From assembly GCF_003265705.1 (NCBI RefSeq), contig NW_020312935.1, forward strand, positions 4,389,392-4,453,391: a stretch of DNA of 64,000 nucleotides, in the 5' to 3' direction. The notes below the pieces were generated by a model. The model did no database searches, was not told the DNA's origin, and saw nothing but the letters and a program-made list of their open reading frames with translations. Shown in pieces: positions 1 to 12,880 of the stretch (position 1 is the stretch's first letter; every line of letters starts with the position of its first letter). The translations under genes and the position numbers were made by a program. This stretch comes from Callorhinus ursinus. Its lineage: Eukaryota; Chordata; Mammalia; Carnivora; Otariidae.

Positions 1-962
1 TTGCAGACATCTGCCTTACCTTCTCCTAGTGCCTGAAAAGTTCCCAACCAGCTTCCTGGCATATACCACACCCCTCTAGGCTCACAGACAAGAAATGCCC
101 AATAAATACCTACAAAATACATAGAGCTGAAGAGATAAGTGTATAATAATGTACAATGCAGGATTTAATTAGGGCAAAATTAATAAATTCATGTATAAAT
201 GAATGTGTAATTAATCTCCATGATAACTTTTCGATGCCAGGCTTCTGTCCACGGTCTCAGTCCTCCCCCAAATAAACCAACTACTCAGGAGAGAGTCCAC
301 TGTAAGAAGGGACTGAGTCCTAGTTATTCCTAAAGGAATAAATGAATTGCACTTCTTTCTCTTCTTATTCCGTTCTCTTCCTCAGCAATCCTGAGGCTCT
401 GCCCAGATTTGAAGGAGAAGCTGTTGGGTGGGAGGCTTGAATGAAAACCGTAAAGGTGTTCAGTTGTGTTTCGCACTGACAGGGTGACATCTCTAAATAA
501 CTACAGTTTCCAATCAAGTAGCCTTTAGTCATCTCAACTGCAGGAGAGGCCAACAATGACTGAGAAAATGGCCCCGTGCCCAAAGGCTCAACTCCCATCC
601 TGTCCGCCCCTGTCCCCATTAGCTTTGCTTCCCAAACCCCCTTGGCCCTCCCAGGACTCCCAGCAGTGTTCCCAGCAGACTCACGCCCCGTTGAGTTTAT
701 TTTTCTTTCCTTTCTGGGCTAGGCTGTCTGCAGACACAGCTGATGAGCTATTTAGAGCTCACCAGAGACCTTGGGGCTTTTTAAGTCCCCCAGACTTCAC
801 TCTTTTAAATCTTCAGAGGTCATTAATGCCAAGGCAAGAGAGTCAATAAATTTCATATGCTTTTATCAAAGCAGGACAAAAAAGAAAGAAGAAAAGAGGG
901 TGGATGAAAACTCTATCATAAGAGGTTTTGAAACTTTTACATGTAAAGGAATCACAGGGGAG

Positions 963-1168
963 GGGTGCCTGGGTGGCTCAGTCGTTAAAGCGTCTGCCTT
1001 CGGCTCAGGTCATGGTCCCAGGGTCCTGGGATCGAGTCCCGCATCGGGCTCCCTGCTCTGTGGGAAGCCTGCTTCTCCCTCTCCCACTCCCCCTGCTTGT
1101 GTTCCCTCTCTCGCTGTGTCTCTGTCAAATAAATAAATAAAAATCTTAAAAAAAAAAAAAAAAAAACA
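963..1168 (+). mobile_element. Carnivore SINE (SINEC), full length
   Basis: Full tRNA-Lys-derived head, CT-rich body and A-rich tail. It is flanked by perfect 14-bp target-site duplications GAATCACAGGGGAG at 949-962 and 1169-1182. The target itself resembles a MER5 fragment (TCACAGGGGAGCGTGTTAAA). Confidence 0.96.
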
Positions 1169-2011
1169 GAATCACAGGGGAGCGTGTTAAAACACAGGGT
1201 CTGCCCGACACTGGCCAGTACTCTCCGCTGACGATGGACGTGGGCAAATTCCAGGCCTCCATCCCCTCACACCAAACACAAAGAGGTACATACATCCCTG
1301 CACGTTCACATCTACACTTCCACAAAACAAACACATACACACACGGCAAAGGAAAATTAATTGCTTAACCTTCGTACAGTTTCTTCATCAAGACCTCTTT
1401 CAGTCTTCAGGTCCATTAATGAAAAAATTCAATGCCTTCTTCCCTTTTTGTCTCCCCAGTTCCCTATAGAACTGTGGAAAATCTACGGGGATTCTTGACT
1501 GAGGAGCTAGTTGGTCAAGTCAGAAGGCATCTCAGGCTGTGCTTGGAGGAGCAGCATGGCTCGCAGATAGCCCTGAGGGTTTCAGCTGTGAGCTGGTTTC
1601 CCCTTCTCACCCCGATTTCACAGAACGGCTGGGGAGGGGGAAAAAGAAACTCACAGGTATCAGGGCATCAGCGAAGTACGGAGGGACTCAAGACACCCTG
1701 ACTTCCTACTCTCCAGGCTCGAATTTCACACCCATTTCTAACTGAACAGTAACTCTGAAGACAGCAGTACCCGCGCGGACCCCCTCTGCCGGGTCCTTTC
1801 CCACCACGGATGCCCCACTGGGGTTTTCTCTCATTCACTGCTCGCTCCCTCCACTAGTCAGTTCCTGAGACCCTGTACTGAACCCTCGCAGAGGGGACGA
1901 TGATGGTCTCTCTGCAAACTTCCACCCCACTCTCTCCTCGGTCTTTCCTCTGCATCCACAGATTTCTTCTCTCTCTGAACTGCCCGGAACGCTCGTAGTT
2001 TTATTTGCCTG

Positions 2012-2222
2012 ATTCTTTTCTTTCTTTCTTTTTTTAAAGATTTTATTTATTTGACACAGAGAGAGCGACAGCGAGAGAGGGAACACGAGCAGGGGGAGTG
2101 GAAGAGGGAGAAGCAGGCTTCCCGCTGAGCAGGGAGCCCGATGCGGGGCTCGATCCCAGGACCCTAGGATCATGACCTGAGCTGAAGGCAGACGCTTAAC
2201 GACTGAGCCACCCAGGCGCCCC
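2012..2222 (-). mobile_element. Carnivore SINE, full length, reverse
   Basis: Reverse-oriented SINE with T-rich end first and CCACCCAGGCGCCCC last. Target-site duplication TATTTGCCTG at 2002-2011 and 2223-2232. Confidence 0.95.
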
Positions 2223-3079
2223 TATTTGCCTGTTTCATTCAGATCTCATGTATCATGAAGGCTGTGAACTGGCTGTGGAAAGGGGAGGCCATGCTCCCCG
2301 CAAGCCGTGTGCAGTGTGCACATGGGACCAGGCACATATCAGATCTGCAAAACCTGAACTGACTTAGGCACCGTTCCTGAAGCCAGCCCTCGGTCCAGCC
2401 AAATAAACTAAACACTGGGTGATTATTAAAGGGTGTGGAAGGACTCCCTGTGCCAACGAGCACGCGCTCTCCCAGGGGGCTCCGTCACACACCAGGCACT
2501 CTCCACCACTGCGCTGGAAGCAGGAACACTGGCTGAGGACGCCGGGCAGGATGACACGCTGACAGAATCCGGGGGGCGCCATGTAATCGCGCCCACTCCA
2601 GTCAAACGCCAAACAGAGTCAGGCCAGGCCGCTCAGGCCACCAAGACTAGTGCTGTTCGGACACATTATCTGGCAGTGATCGGCTTTCATCTGGAACCCA
2701 TTCCCCCAATTCCCAAACTAAATTCTCAAGCCTGAGGTTTCGAAGTGACAGGAGCATGACCTATGAGGCCGACGTGGAGCACTGACTCCGAATCACTGGT
2801 TACCGCTACAAAGATCAACGGGGAAGAAGGGAAATAAGTGCTTGTTACCAAGCCTGGAGAAATCCTAAGTTCTGACATCTGTCTGCCTCAATAGCAAATG
2901 GCAGTCTCTCCAACCTAATACCATGGCTGTTCGGTTTTCTCAGATTGATAGAGGACACTTCTTCCTGCTTTATTGTGAAATATATCATGGAAACCAAACA
3001 ATATATTAAAGATATATTCGGTTCAAAGAAGTCGAGTAAGATGCACAGTCGAGGACCCACCCCCCACATTCACAGTGCT

Positions 3080-3500
3080 GGGAAATTTCCATGTGCTTTC
3101 TCCTCGTTTTACCCACCTCCAGCCCCACAATGATAACCACTCTCTTGAATTCAGGGTTACTTATTCCCTTCCATTTTTTATGGTTTTACTATTTATGGAG
3201 GAATCCATAAAAAATATTACGGTTTATTTTGACATTTTTCAACTTTATATAAGTTACATCACACTGTGTCCCCCCCCCCACCCCCCCGTGGCCTGCTTCT
3301 CTTGTTCAACATTATGTTTCTGAGATTCCACCATATTGATGCAACCATCATTCACCCATTTTTACTATGGGATGGTATTTCATTGTAAGACTATACAACA
3401 ATTTATATTTTCTTTACTCAACCAGACCCACTGACTGCATACTAGTACGGTGTGTCTATAAATCAATTTATGCCACATGATAAAATAACTAGGGATGGTT
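3080..3500. mobile_element. Possible old LINE-1 fragment
   Basis: Decayed sequence around AATTCAGGGTTACTTATTCC and ATTCACCCATTTTTACTATG resembles L1M sequence like that at 63630-64000; boundaries uncertain. Confidence 0.4.
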
Positions 3501-4009
3501 CACCCAATTATTCTTAAAGAGTGGGCAAGATCCCACTGAAAGACAGAGCTTGGGGTCTTATTCTGCAAGCAAATGGTCCCTTTACTGGACGACCTTGGGT
3601 AGATGAACCCCTAAATAAAACCCTTACATGGTTCCAGTTTGATAGCTTAATAAAGCAGAAAGGCTGTTTGACATGGCAATCTTCACCTTCATGGACATGT
3701 CAGAGCATCTTTGATCATGGTGAATAGCACCCAAGTCCAAGAAAAACCTACCTCTCGGAGAGCAAAGACTAAATATTTAGTCTAGGAGAAAGCAGGCAGA
3801 AGCCCATCCTCTACCCCAGGAAGCCTAGGACAGCAGAGGATTGTCCTTGAATCCTGAAGGCTTGATTCATCACCCTGCTAATTACAGACCTTGATGCAAA
3901 AACATCAGCCAGGCCACACTTCCCAGGTTTGCAGGTGAGGAAGGGGGTACCACGGAGAGTCTTCAGAGCAAAGGCACCCCCTGCCACTATCCCTGAGCAC
4001 TCCCAGTGT

Positions 4010-4185
4010 GCGAGGCTGACATAGCTCATCTCAGTTAATCCCAACAATGACCTTGTGAGGCAGGTGATATCCCCATTTTGTATCTGAAAAACACTGAGGT
4101 GCCGAGTTACTAAACCAGGTTTAGTAACTGGTACGATATCACAGAGCAAGTAAATGACAGGCCAGAATTCAATCTACTTTTTCTG
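4010..4185 (-). mobile_element. MIR, reverse
   Basis: TGACCTTGTGAGGCAGGTGA, CCCCATTTTGTATCTGAAAA and GAGCAAGTAAATGACAGGCC follow the reverse MIR order. Confidence 0.82.
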
Positions 4186-6024
4186 CTTGTAAAGCCCCGT
4201 ACCCTGATCCAGTCAACTACCCTGCTACCACCTGATCTTCAGTGCAGCAGCAATGGGGAAAAGGAGTTCTTAGGGACAAAGAAGACACTGCCTTCAGGTG
4301 ATCCTTTCAAAAGTGCTTGCTACTGAATGGCAGCAGGCTCCATGCGAACAAAGAATAAATACTTAGATGGCAGAGGCCTGTGAAAACTCAGCAGCCATGC
4401 GTGGAAAATGCTATAGGAGCTAAGCAGACCAGGGAGGACTCCTACACTGCTCAAACTACTTGGAGGACACTCTGCCCACCAATAGTTGACTAGCATCGAA
4501 TGTCTACCATGGGTTATGGGCAAAGATGCATCCAATTTTCTGTTGAAGTCTGGTTGCTGCTTTACAAGACAACAATCCTCAACACAAACAACAACAAAGA
4601 CGGGCTCCTGGGACACGTAAGTTTCAAGATCTATTCACTAGAGAACTTCAGAGAGCAATAAGTAGGTCAAGAACTTAATTCCAAAGGTATTAAGAACTGG
4701 ACTCTGCCTTCCAACCCCCAAATAAGTGACATCAGTTGCATATGACACAAACTTTCCAAGTCAGCTCAAAGACCAAGATGGCAGCTGCTGGTGCCAAAGC
4801 TAAGAAGGCATCATTCCCAGAGAGTGAAATGCTGAGGTGTTCTTCTCCGCCAGCTACTCACCACCAAAGAGATTCTGTTTTCTCTAGCTCTGGGTGCCCC
4901 TCATGCCTCCGTTGACACAAAATTTGCCAATTATTTCATTGGTCCTTACCCTGTGAGACTCAACTATTTATCCCAAGTTATAACTCATCTAGCAAGTCAA
5001 GGAAAAGAGTGAATGGTCTTCAGGGTGTGAGGCAACACCTCTGCAGAGGCTTGGAGAAAAGAGACAGGGAAATGGCACCTTGGCTTCTACTGACGCTACA
5101 CACAAAAGATCCAAACATGCAACCCTCTCTTGCTCTTGGCACCTGCCTGGCAAACCCTCAAAACCACCGAATCCAGAGAGGCTGACGGCTGTCGTTACAG
5201 GGATCATTCAAGATGCTGTGGGTATTGGCTGAAATCATACTGTGTTTCTCAAAGCATTATTCCCACTTCCCTGGGATATGTTCAGGAAGATTTTTACTAG
5301 TTTTTTCACTTACTCTCCACAGATAGTAACGATTTACAAACTATACTCATAAGATTCTTTTCCCTAAAATTTCTTTAATATATCTGGAGATTTTGTACAC
5401 AGTGATAAATAATAAAATAAAAAAGTAAATAATTCTTAGAAGTCCCCAACTCCCTCCTCCCCATCTCTCTAATATACCTGGGAATTCAGGTGGCTTGGAA
5501 ATGAATTTGCACTGTTAACCCAGGTGTAAGATGGGTATGTCAATAAATAAAATTAAGTCATTCCTGATACGTATAATAAGTATAATATAACTCAGACTGC
5601 AAGTGCAGGAGGTCTTAATCAGTACTCCAAAGAGAATCATGGATCACCTCCAGAAACAGAAATGCACAGACAGAAAATCTCACATACAAAGAACCAGTGC
5701 TTTAGGCATTTCTGTGTGTATCCTAAAAGGATAACTGTGGTTGCTGCCCCCATAACATAAAACACCAGTTAAGTTCTGTTCGACAATCCCTCTCATCCAA
5801 ATAACCAGCTTAGCCAGTCCCAATCTCTGACAAGGAACCCCTGACCCTTTTGAGAATCCCAAATTCTGTACTCCCCTCTGGACCTCCTTAACGTAGTGAG
5901 TCAGTTGGGAATTTCCAACAGTTTCTAACATAAATTGTTCCTCGCCACCTCCCAACATGTTTTCAATTGCTCTGAGCACCCTCCTAGCTCCTGCTCATCC
6001 ACAAGGTGGGGGGGGGGGTCTTAC

Positions 6025-6121
6025 CGAGATCTCCCACCAAAGCAGTTTGTGCTGGGGGGCTGGTGTCGGTTCTCTGGAGCAACAGCTGTCCCACCGGATT
6101 CTCTTGAAGGTGGCTGGGATC
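6025..6121 (-). CDS. WWP2: WWP2 coding exon 5 (Ser/Pro-rich linker, residues 160-192)
   Basis: This 97-nt exon is too short for a simple ORF search and is out of frame with the longer open frames that overlap it. The minus strand reads SQPPSRESGGTAVAPENRHQ then PPSTNCFGGRSR, matching the WWP2 linker between the C2 and first WW domains. The acceptor is CCTATTTAG and the donor CG/GTAAGA. Phase is right on both sides: GA completes Gly160 and CG opens an Arg codon. The donor is followed by a run of 11 C (11 G at 6008-6018 on the plus strand). The next exon is not found between 1 and 6000 and should lie outside the window. Confidence 0.94.
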
Positions 6122-7908
6122 CTAAATAGGGGACCCATCACAAGAAAAGACAGAAACATTGAGAAGCTCAACCCTTGTTTGAGATGTGGCTCAGGAACAA
6201 AGTTCAGTCCGTGCATCCAAGTGACCCACCACAGAGCACCCTGGCAGTCTAGCAAGCTGCGGCCTCCAGCAGGAACAGGAAATAGGGATAGCCAGATGAG
6301 ATTCAAGCGGGGCTTCAGAACAGAGGCGCTCAAGCCTGGGAAACAGCTCTTCTTCTCCGAGACCTTCAGGAACATCTAAGGCACTTACAAGCAACTTCCC
6401 ATGTGCATTAAATAAACTTCAGCTGCACCACGTGAGACACAGAACAGATGCTGACCATGCAAAGTAGGGGCAAGCAATGGGGGCATTTGTCCATATCGCA
6501 ACCAGAAACCTTTAAAAAGCCAAAGCCAATTCAATTCAAATCAAATCACGACACTCTTCTGCTCAAAACCCCTCAAGAGCTTTCTGCTTCTTAGGATGAG
6601 GTCCAAACTCCTCACCAAGGTCTTTGAGGCTGTGGTGATCTGAGCCAACCTGCCCTTATGGTCTCACCTGCCACCACTCTTCTTCTTGCTCTCCCTGGTC
6701 CAGCCACCCTGACCACCTCTGTTTCTACTGCAGGCCAAGCTCACTCCCACCTCAGGGCCTTTGCACAGGGGACCCTTCTACCTCTTACTCAGCTACCCCA
6801 TTCCCACACCTCCATCTTGGCCTATCTAAACTCTTCACCTCCAGTGGATCTCGCTTCCTCGAAGAGACCTTCCCTGGCCCCCAGTTTAAGAGAGATCCCC
6901 CAAAGTATGAGAATCTCACATCACCCAGTACTTTTCCTTCATAGCTTTTGTCATGATTACAATTACGTCATTATTTCTGCATTTATTTGTTTCATGTCTA
7001 ACAACCCTGCCCCCACCAAGTAAATCATGGGCTCCTACGAGTAGAGACTGTATGAATTTTGCCCCTGCCATCCGGCTAGCACCTGGTCCAAGATCTAGTA
7101 CATACCAGGTGCTCAATTACAGATATACGTGCAGAATGAGTGAATAATGCATGTTTTCTCCATACACCAAAAGTACCCGAAGCACCACTCCGTCCGGGGA
7201 GGATTCTCAAGTCAAGCCCCATCCAATCACTGAGATTCTACCCAACTGCCCTTAAATCAGAACTCAAATTTCACTCCCTGGAAGCTACAGAAAGTCTGTT
7301 TGGGGCCTGGAAAGTGCCACAGTTACCTCACATTTAACGAGAAAAGTTATGGAGAAACCCAACCCATCTCAGTCCTCAGACTTCATGAAATAATTTCCTG
7401 CTAGATCCAAAGGTGACTAATTTCAAACTAGATCAAAAGAAACAAACTGCCCTCATTCAGGACAGAGTGGGAGATACTCCAATTTCCCTGCTTCTGTCTG
7501 TATTTTGCCAGTGTGAATCTCTTAAGACACACAGTCCCTTTCCCAACCAATACCGTCATATAAAAGGAACCTTCAAGTTCCCCAGGAAGTGTAACTGTAT
7601 TGGGAGGAAAAATGGGCCTAAGTAACATTTAATAAAGACATTTTATTTTCTAGAGTCCGTGTGGGATGAAAAGATATTTTCTCTGCTCTCAAAGCAAAAC
7701 GACAACACACGTTTATTTTGGTCCTTTATCAGAAAGCTGTCCTTAAAAAATCGTGTCACAGTTTTGATCATGCTAAGACTGCTAAGAGGAATCAGGGCTA
7801 GCTACGGGCCAGGGCTGGCTGAGTGGGACCCAAACCCAGGCACCTCCCCCGCCCCAGCCCTGCCCCACCCCATCCCGGCACAGCGCCGGGGAGCAGGGCG
7901 GCACTCAC
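6122..7908 (-). other. WWP2: WWP2 intron between coding exons 4 and 5
   Basis: This 1787-bp intron has a GT donor at 7908 and an AG acceptor at 6122. It contains one LINE-2 fragment (about 6545-7145) and no SINE, which is unusual for this window. The stretches 6130-6540 and 7150-7900 show nothing recognisable. The end next to coding exon 4 is GC-rich (7800-7900). Confidence 0.85.
6545..7145 (+). mobile_element. LINE-2 3' end
   Basis: AGGATGAGGTCCAAACTCCT, CAGGGCCTTTGCACAGGGGA, and the end AGGTGCTCAATTACAGATAT followed by GAATGAGTGAATAA: the LINE-2 3' part in order. Confidence 0.88.
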
Positions 7909-8046
7909 CGTCTGTCACGGCGCTGCCATTAGGCACGCTTCCCAGATCAACAGTTGGCCCGTCCAGGAAAATTGTCAGCTCACCGCCCGACACAACACCG
8001 CCTTTGTTCTCCGTCTGCAGGTTCAGGGTCAGCTGCGTGTTCTCCA
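7909..8046 (-). CDS. WWP2: WWP2 coding exon 4 (end of C2 domain, residues 114-160)
   Basis: This 138-nt exon encodes MENTQLTLNLQTENKG followed by a segment containing ELTIFLDGPTVDLGSVPNG and ending AVTDG. These residues close the C2 domain and enter the linker. The acceptor is TTCAACAG and the donor is GTGAGT (7908-7903). The exon ends G, completed by GA of the next exon to give Gly160. No lesions are visible. The match to WWP2 is essentially continuous. A 210-residue open frame on the opposite strand overlaps this exon and is not a gene. Confidence 0.97.
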
Positions 8047-9809
8047 CTGTTGAACACAAAAAGCAACAGGGATGGACTAAAGCAAATGCACCCCAGGTTA
8101 AGATTCTGAGAGTTATCAGCCCTCACTTAACCTACTCTGGCATCCCTGGCAACGTTCTTCTGCCGCTTCGCATCCGTCTTGTGGCATGGAAGGAAGAATG
8201 GGAAGGAACAGGTCTAACTGTCATCACTGCTGCATTAGACTGGGGGGGAAGGCTGCATTCTTGTTTTTCAAAACATGTTGTATCTCTATAATTTCTACAT
8301 GACCGATTTGTTTGCTTATACTTGCAGGACTGTGAGAAAAGCCCAGAGATATTTGATGGCATACAGAGGAAGCAGTGAGAAGCAGCATTCCCCCCACCCA
8401 TATAAAGAATGGTGGCAAAAAAGAAGAGAAACAGGTCAGGAGGCCCTGAGGAAATGTCATCAGGAGTCATCTCTAAATGAAGGATTACAGGGGCTTCTTC
8501 TCAGATTATCTGTATTTAAAAATAAACTGTTTTTAATTTTCACTTCTGAAGATGTTTCACTTTGAAATAAGGAAAAATTTTTAAGCAATAAAAGTTCAGC
8601 AATGGTAAGTCAGCCCCACAATAGTCACAGGGCACTGAGTTAGTCCCTGAGGAGAAAGCATTCAATGAGGGGCTCTGCGGCGGAGGCGAGAAGGCACCTC
8701 GGAGTGGCCCGGCCCCTAGAACACCAGGCCGTGAGTCCTGTGGGCGAGCAAGAAGAGTCAGGAAACCACAGCAGAAAAACAGAACAAACTGACACGAGGC
8801 AGAAGCCCGAAGCCCTCTGTGGGCTGGAAACTGCTGCACACACGCCCCCCAACCCTCACCACCAAGCCTGGCCACACGGAACAGCTTCCACCCAATTAAC
8901 GTTCAGGAGCTAAAACCTCCAGTTCAGGGTCATTCGATAATGACCGAGAAAGCGGCGTTTATGAGGATTTCCGAAGAGCACGCGGCTCTTCCATGTCTTC
9001 CCACACTGTACAGAGCCAGGCCAGGAGAGGGCCACATGTTCCAACCTCCCTCCCCACCCACCACCCATCAAACCACCGCTTGATTCTATCTCTTAGTTGC
9101 CACTGTATTATTATAAGTTATCTCACTGGTTTTCTAGAACGAGGCAGCGTATGCATAAGTCTCTCTTTAAGTACTTTCTAGAAACAACCTCCCCCAACTA
9201 AAAAAGCCAGCCCCGAATATAAGATACAGACACAATCCTTTAAGAACTAAGGAAAAGTCTGGATCAATCCAAGGATCTACTGTAATAATGTGGAAACCAG
9301 TTACCCTTTAGGTGTTCAAGTTCTCCTAAGCATCTCTACCTTCCCTTGCTCTCTCTTGCCTGTAATGGATCTCTCCAAATCCTTGTGAGTCTGTTGCTAT
9401 TTTCAGTCAGTTTCACTCAGGGGCTTGGTGAGTTCCACACATTTCTATAAAGTAATACTTGTAATCTGAAAATGAGTTCCTTCAAAAGTCTAGTAGTCAG
9501 GAAAGAACTGAAGCCTTTTGACCACCAGTACCCCTTGTCAGCCATGCAAATGAGCCACCTAGGAAGGAGAGCCTCCAGCCCCAGTCTAGCCTTCAGATGA
9601 CTGTGGTCCAGCCATTGTATGGACTACAACCTCATGAGAGATCCCAGGCCAGATTTCCCAGCTAAGCCAGTCACAAATCCTGACCCACTGAAACCAGGAG
9701 ATAATAAGTATTTATTATTATTGTTTAAAAAAGAAGTCAAGGGGTGTCTCCCTACTGTATTATGTGGAGATCCAGGGCCTAAGTCCCCGGCAGGTAGTAC
9801 AGCAGAGAG

Positions 9810-9935
9810 GTTCAGGATGGGCACCAGCCACGCAGACTGGGTTCAAATCTCAGTTCTACTTCTTAGTAGCTACAGCATTATGCACATTACTTAACATGAG
9901 CTTCAGTCTCCCCACATGGAAAACACGAGCAATAA
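9810..9935 (+). mobile_element. MIR fragment
   Basis: AGACTGGGTTCAAATCTCAG, TAGTAGCTACAGCATTATGC and AACATGAGCTTCAGTCTCCC match the MIR core. Confidence 0.75.
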
Positions 9936-10799
9936 GAACACATTTTTCAGGGGGCACTTCTAAAGAATGAAGCAGCCCCCAGGGGGTTCCTAATAACTTG
10001 TCATTTTTATTATCTCCCTGTTGACTTTCCTGTTTTTAGGCTGAAAAGTCCTGATTTCTCTTAGTCGAATTCGTTCATTGCAAACGTGTACTTCTCTTGA
10101 CTTTTTGGAGCCTTTTCTGGGTTGCAGCAACAAACTCCAAAACGTCTTCCAAGGTGAGCTACCTAACCATCCCAAGGACAAATCACCTTCTCATCTTGTT
10201 TCCAGGACACTTCCTAAAGATGCCCTGCCTTCTGAACTCAGAAATGTGCTGGGATGAGCATTCCAGAAGGATTCCTTGATTCCTTTCTTGGTGTCTCAAA
10301 GGCCATTATTTTACAAATGGAGTGTGGGCATGGCTTTCCCTACTTTCTGGAGAGAAGATAATGTTCAAGAGGAAGGTAGGGGAGTCCCAGGCCCCTTGTT
10401 GTTTATTTCAAACTCCTGACGGTCACACTGCTGTGGTCCTCTGACAGAAGCCATAGGCATAACTTGAATTTTTCTCTACATGGTCTCATCTCAAGGTTCT
10501 AACTTAGTTCTTCTCTCTACCCATTAATCATGTCCAATAGAGTCATTATATACTTATAGGCTCAGAAGTTACCTTGCAATACATTGAGATATATTTTACC
10601 TACAAAAAAAGCCAGAGAGGGGAGACATCTTTCCTCTTTAAACAAAATTTTTGAGACCATAATTCCTCCATTGTTCTATCTGCTAAAAAAAGAGAGAGTC
10701 AGAGAGACCTCTGACCATCACCATCATAACCAAGTGGTCAAATGAAGTATTCCTAAGAGCAAGACAACCTGACACACACACACTTCCTTATGTGATGCA

Positions 10800-11745
10800 G
10801 CATGAAGTACACAACATCACTTTTAAAGTCTTCTTGCTAAAAGCATTGAGCCTGAATCCAATTAAGCCGCTAAATCTTCTTCCCGATTTACATGAAATAA
10901 GGGGACAGAGAAACAAATTCAACGATACCATGAGGAAGCAATCAGACAAATCCAGAATACGGGACATCTATACAGTAACTATCCTGGGCTCTTCAAAAAG
11001 ACAATGTCATTAAATACATTTCTTTTCTTAAAAAAGCGGAGCAAGAAGGTGACTCTTCTAGATTTGAACAAACATAACCACCAAATGCCATGCAGTGTTT
11101 TACTAAACATTAGTTTGAAAAAAATATTCTTGGGGTGGGGTGCCTGAGTGCACAGTCGGTTGAGTGTCCAACTCTTAAGTTTCAGCTTGGGTCATGATCT
11201 CAGGGTCAGGAGATGGAGCCCAGTGTTGGGCTTCACGCTAAGCACAGAGTCTGCTTAAGCCTTTCTCCCTCTCCCTCTGCCCCTCCCCCAACACTCTCCC
11301 TCTCTCTCAAATAAATAAAATCTTAAAAAAATATATTCTTGGGGCAAGTGGAGAAATTTACATCCAGACTAGATATTAAATGATGTCTGAAATGACTATT
11401 AATTTTCTTAGATTCAATCAGAACCTATGGTTTTACATATGAATGTTCTTATTCTTGGGAGATGCAAGAAGCTTATGATGATATCCACAATCCCTAAACA
11501 GTTTTATAGGAGAATAAGCTGAAATTTTTAGGAAGGAAGTGTCAAGTTATCTGCAATTTACCTTCAAATGGTTCAGGGAAAAAATGCACATGCCCACAGT
11601 CTCACACAGATAAAACAAATGCAGCAAAATGATAACAAGTGTTGGGTCTAGGTAGAGGGCATGTGGGTGTTCACTGTATTCCTCTTTCCATTCTCTTGTC
11701 TGTTTGAAAATTTCATAATAAAAAGTTGGAAAAGGGCTTTTTTAA
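10800..11745 (+). mobile_element. Old LINE-1 (L1M) 3' end, SINE-interrupted
   Basis: Degraded L1M 3' sequence: CTCTTCAAAAAGACAATGTC near 10990, CTCAAATGGTTCAG-like sequence near 11565, and the terminal TTTGAAAATTTCATAATAAA near 11705. No coding capacity. Confidence 0.75.
11136..11332 (+). mobile_element. Carnivore SINE, older subfamily
   Basis: Older variant (CAACTCTTAAGTTTCAGCTT). Perfect 12-bp duplications ATATTCTTGGGG at 11124-11135 and 11333-11344. It is inserted in an old LINE-1 3' end. Confidence 0.95.
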
Positions 11746-12199
11746 ATTGGCAAGGCTATTAAAAAATTAAACCTCTGAGAACAGAACACCCCATTATTCT
11801 CTTTGAAAAAATTACCTGAGCCAGGGGAGCCCTACAATGCATAATGGGACTAAAGAAACCATTAGCTGAGTGACAGACTTGAGCATACAGGGGAGGCTGA
11901 AAGGAGTAAGTGTGGCTGGAAAACATACACTGGAAGCTTAGCTATAAATAGCAGCCTGAGCCACTTCGCCTCTGGGGCCCTCGGGTTTCACTACAGCCAC
12001 GCTGACAACTCTACAAAGGGCCTTTCTCTTGCACCATGTCTTCCTACTGCCTTTTGAGGCGTTGCTCAAACACCAAGAAACTGCTGAAAAAAAAGGCACA
12101 GTAAGTCGACTGCCATAACCAGAATCAGATTGCGCCGAGGAAGCCGCACCAGTTACTCTCAGCTTCATTACCCCCCACCTCCGCCACGGTCATGCCATC

Positions 12200-12880
12200 C
12201 ACGTTTGTGTAGTGAGCACCTACTAGTTGAGTCACTGAGATTTAACAGCAACCAAACAGACAAAAATCGTGTGCCTGGGTGTTTCTATTCTAGGTGGGGG
12301 AAACAGACAATAAGCAGTTTTTTTTAAGACAATTGCATCATCTGTTAGAAGGTGGCAAGGGCAGGAGAAACAAATGAACCGAGGAAAGCAGAGGGTGAGT
12401 GCTGGAGGCGGGAGGAGGATTTGTGGTAGTAAGAAAGGCTCGCTGGGGAGGTGACAACTGAGCAGAGACTGAAAGAAGGAGGGGGCAGGGGAAGCCGGTT
12501 AGGTTCTGGGGGAAGAATATTCAAGGCGGAAAGAAAAGAAAGCACAGAGGCCCCACGTGGGAGCAGGCCTAGCCTGTCTGAGGAATGGCAGGGAGGCTGG
12601 CGTGGCTCGAGTGGATGAGGGAAGACAGGAGCAGGAGATGAGGGCAATAGGTAGGTCCCCAGAGCCCACAAGGAAAGCCTTGGATCTCCCGCAAGGTCTC
12701 TGGAGTTTCCTCTGCATGAGACTGGGAGCCATTAGGGGACTGTGAGCAAGGAAGGGCCATGAGGGGCGCTGTAGTGCAATCACTCTGGCTGCAGGAGGAG
12801 CAAGGGCTGAGGCAGATGAGACCCGGTAGGAAGTCAGTGCAATATTCCAGGCAGGAGCAGCTGGTGGCTTGGGCTAAGAC
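12200..12880 (-). mobile_element. LINE-2 3' end, reverse
   Basis: GTGAGCACCTACTAGTTGAG, AACAGACAATAAGCAG, GGAGGTGACAACTGAGCAGA and ATCACTCTGGCTGC follow the reverse LINE-2 order. ORFs through it are fortuitous. Confidence 0.82.

Larger units (their letters stand above)
1..6024 (-). other. WWP2: WWP2 intron after coding exon 5 (partial)
   Basis: I searched this stretch for the next WWP2 exon (linker residues after FGGRSR) and found nothing that fits. It holds two full SINEs (963-1168 and 2012-2222), a C-rich run near 3270-3287, an old LINE-like stretch near 3080-3500 and a MIR near 4010-4185. In 1-930, 1190-2000, 2235-3000, 3510-4000 and 4190-6000 I see no recognisable element and no convincing ORF; these look like ordinary diverged intron sequence. 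Confidence 0.8.

Noticed and set aside
4775..4935. Short frame starting MAAAGAKAKKASFPESEML, reminiscent of a ribosomal protein start
   Set aside because: I cannot match it to any known protein; it stops after about 45 residues and has no A tail or duplications.
5957..6379. Plus and minus open frames of 126-140 residues around 6000-6380
   Set aside because: They overlap WWP2 coding exon 5 in wrong frames and run through the intron; only the 97-nt exon has phase-matched splice sites.
7800..7905. GC-rich patch next to coding exon 4 as a CpG island or promoter
   Set aside because: It is only about 100 bp long, mainly C-rich with few CpG, and lies at an internal exon.
7659..8291. 210-residue plus-strand open frame
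   Set aside because: It lies opposite WWP2 coding exon 4 and its flanking introns, has no recognisable domain, and the minus strand carries the conserved codons and splice sites.
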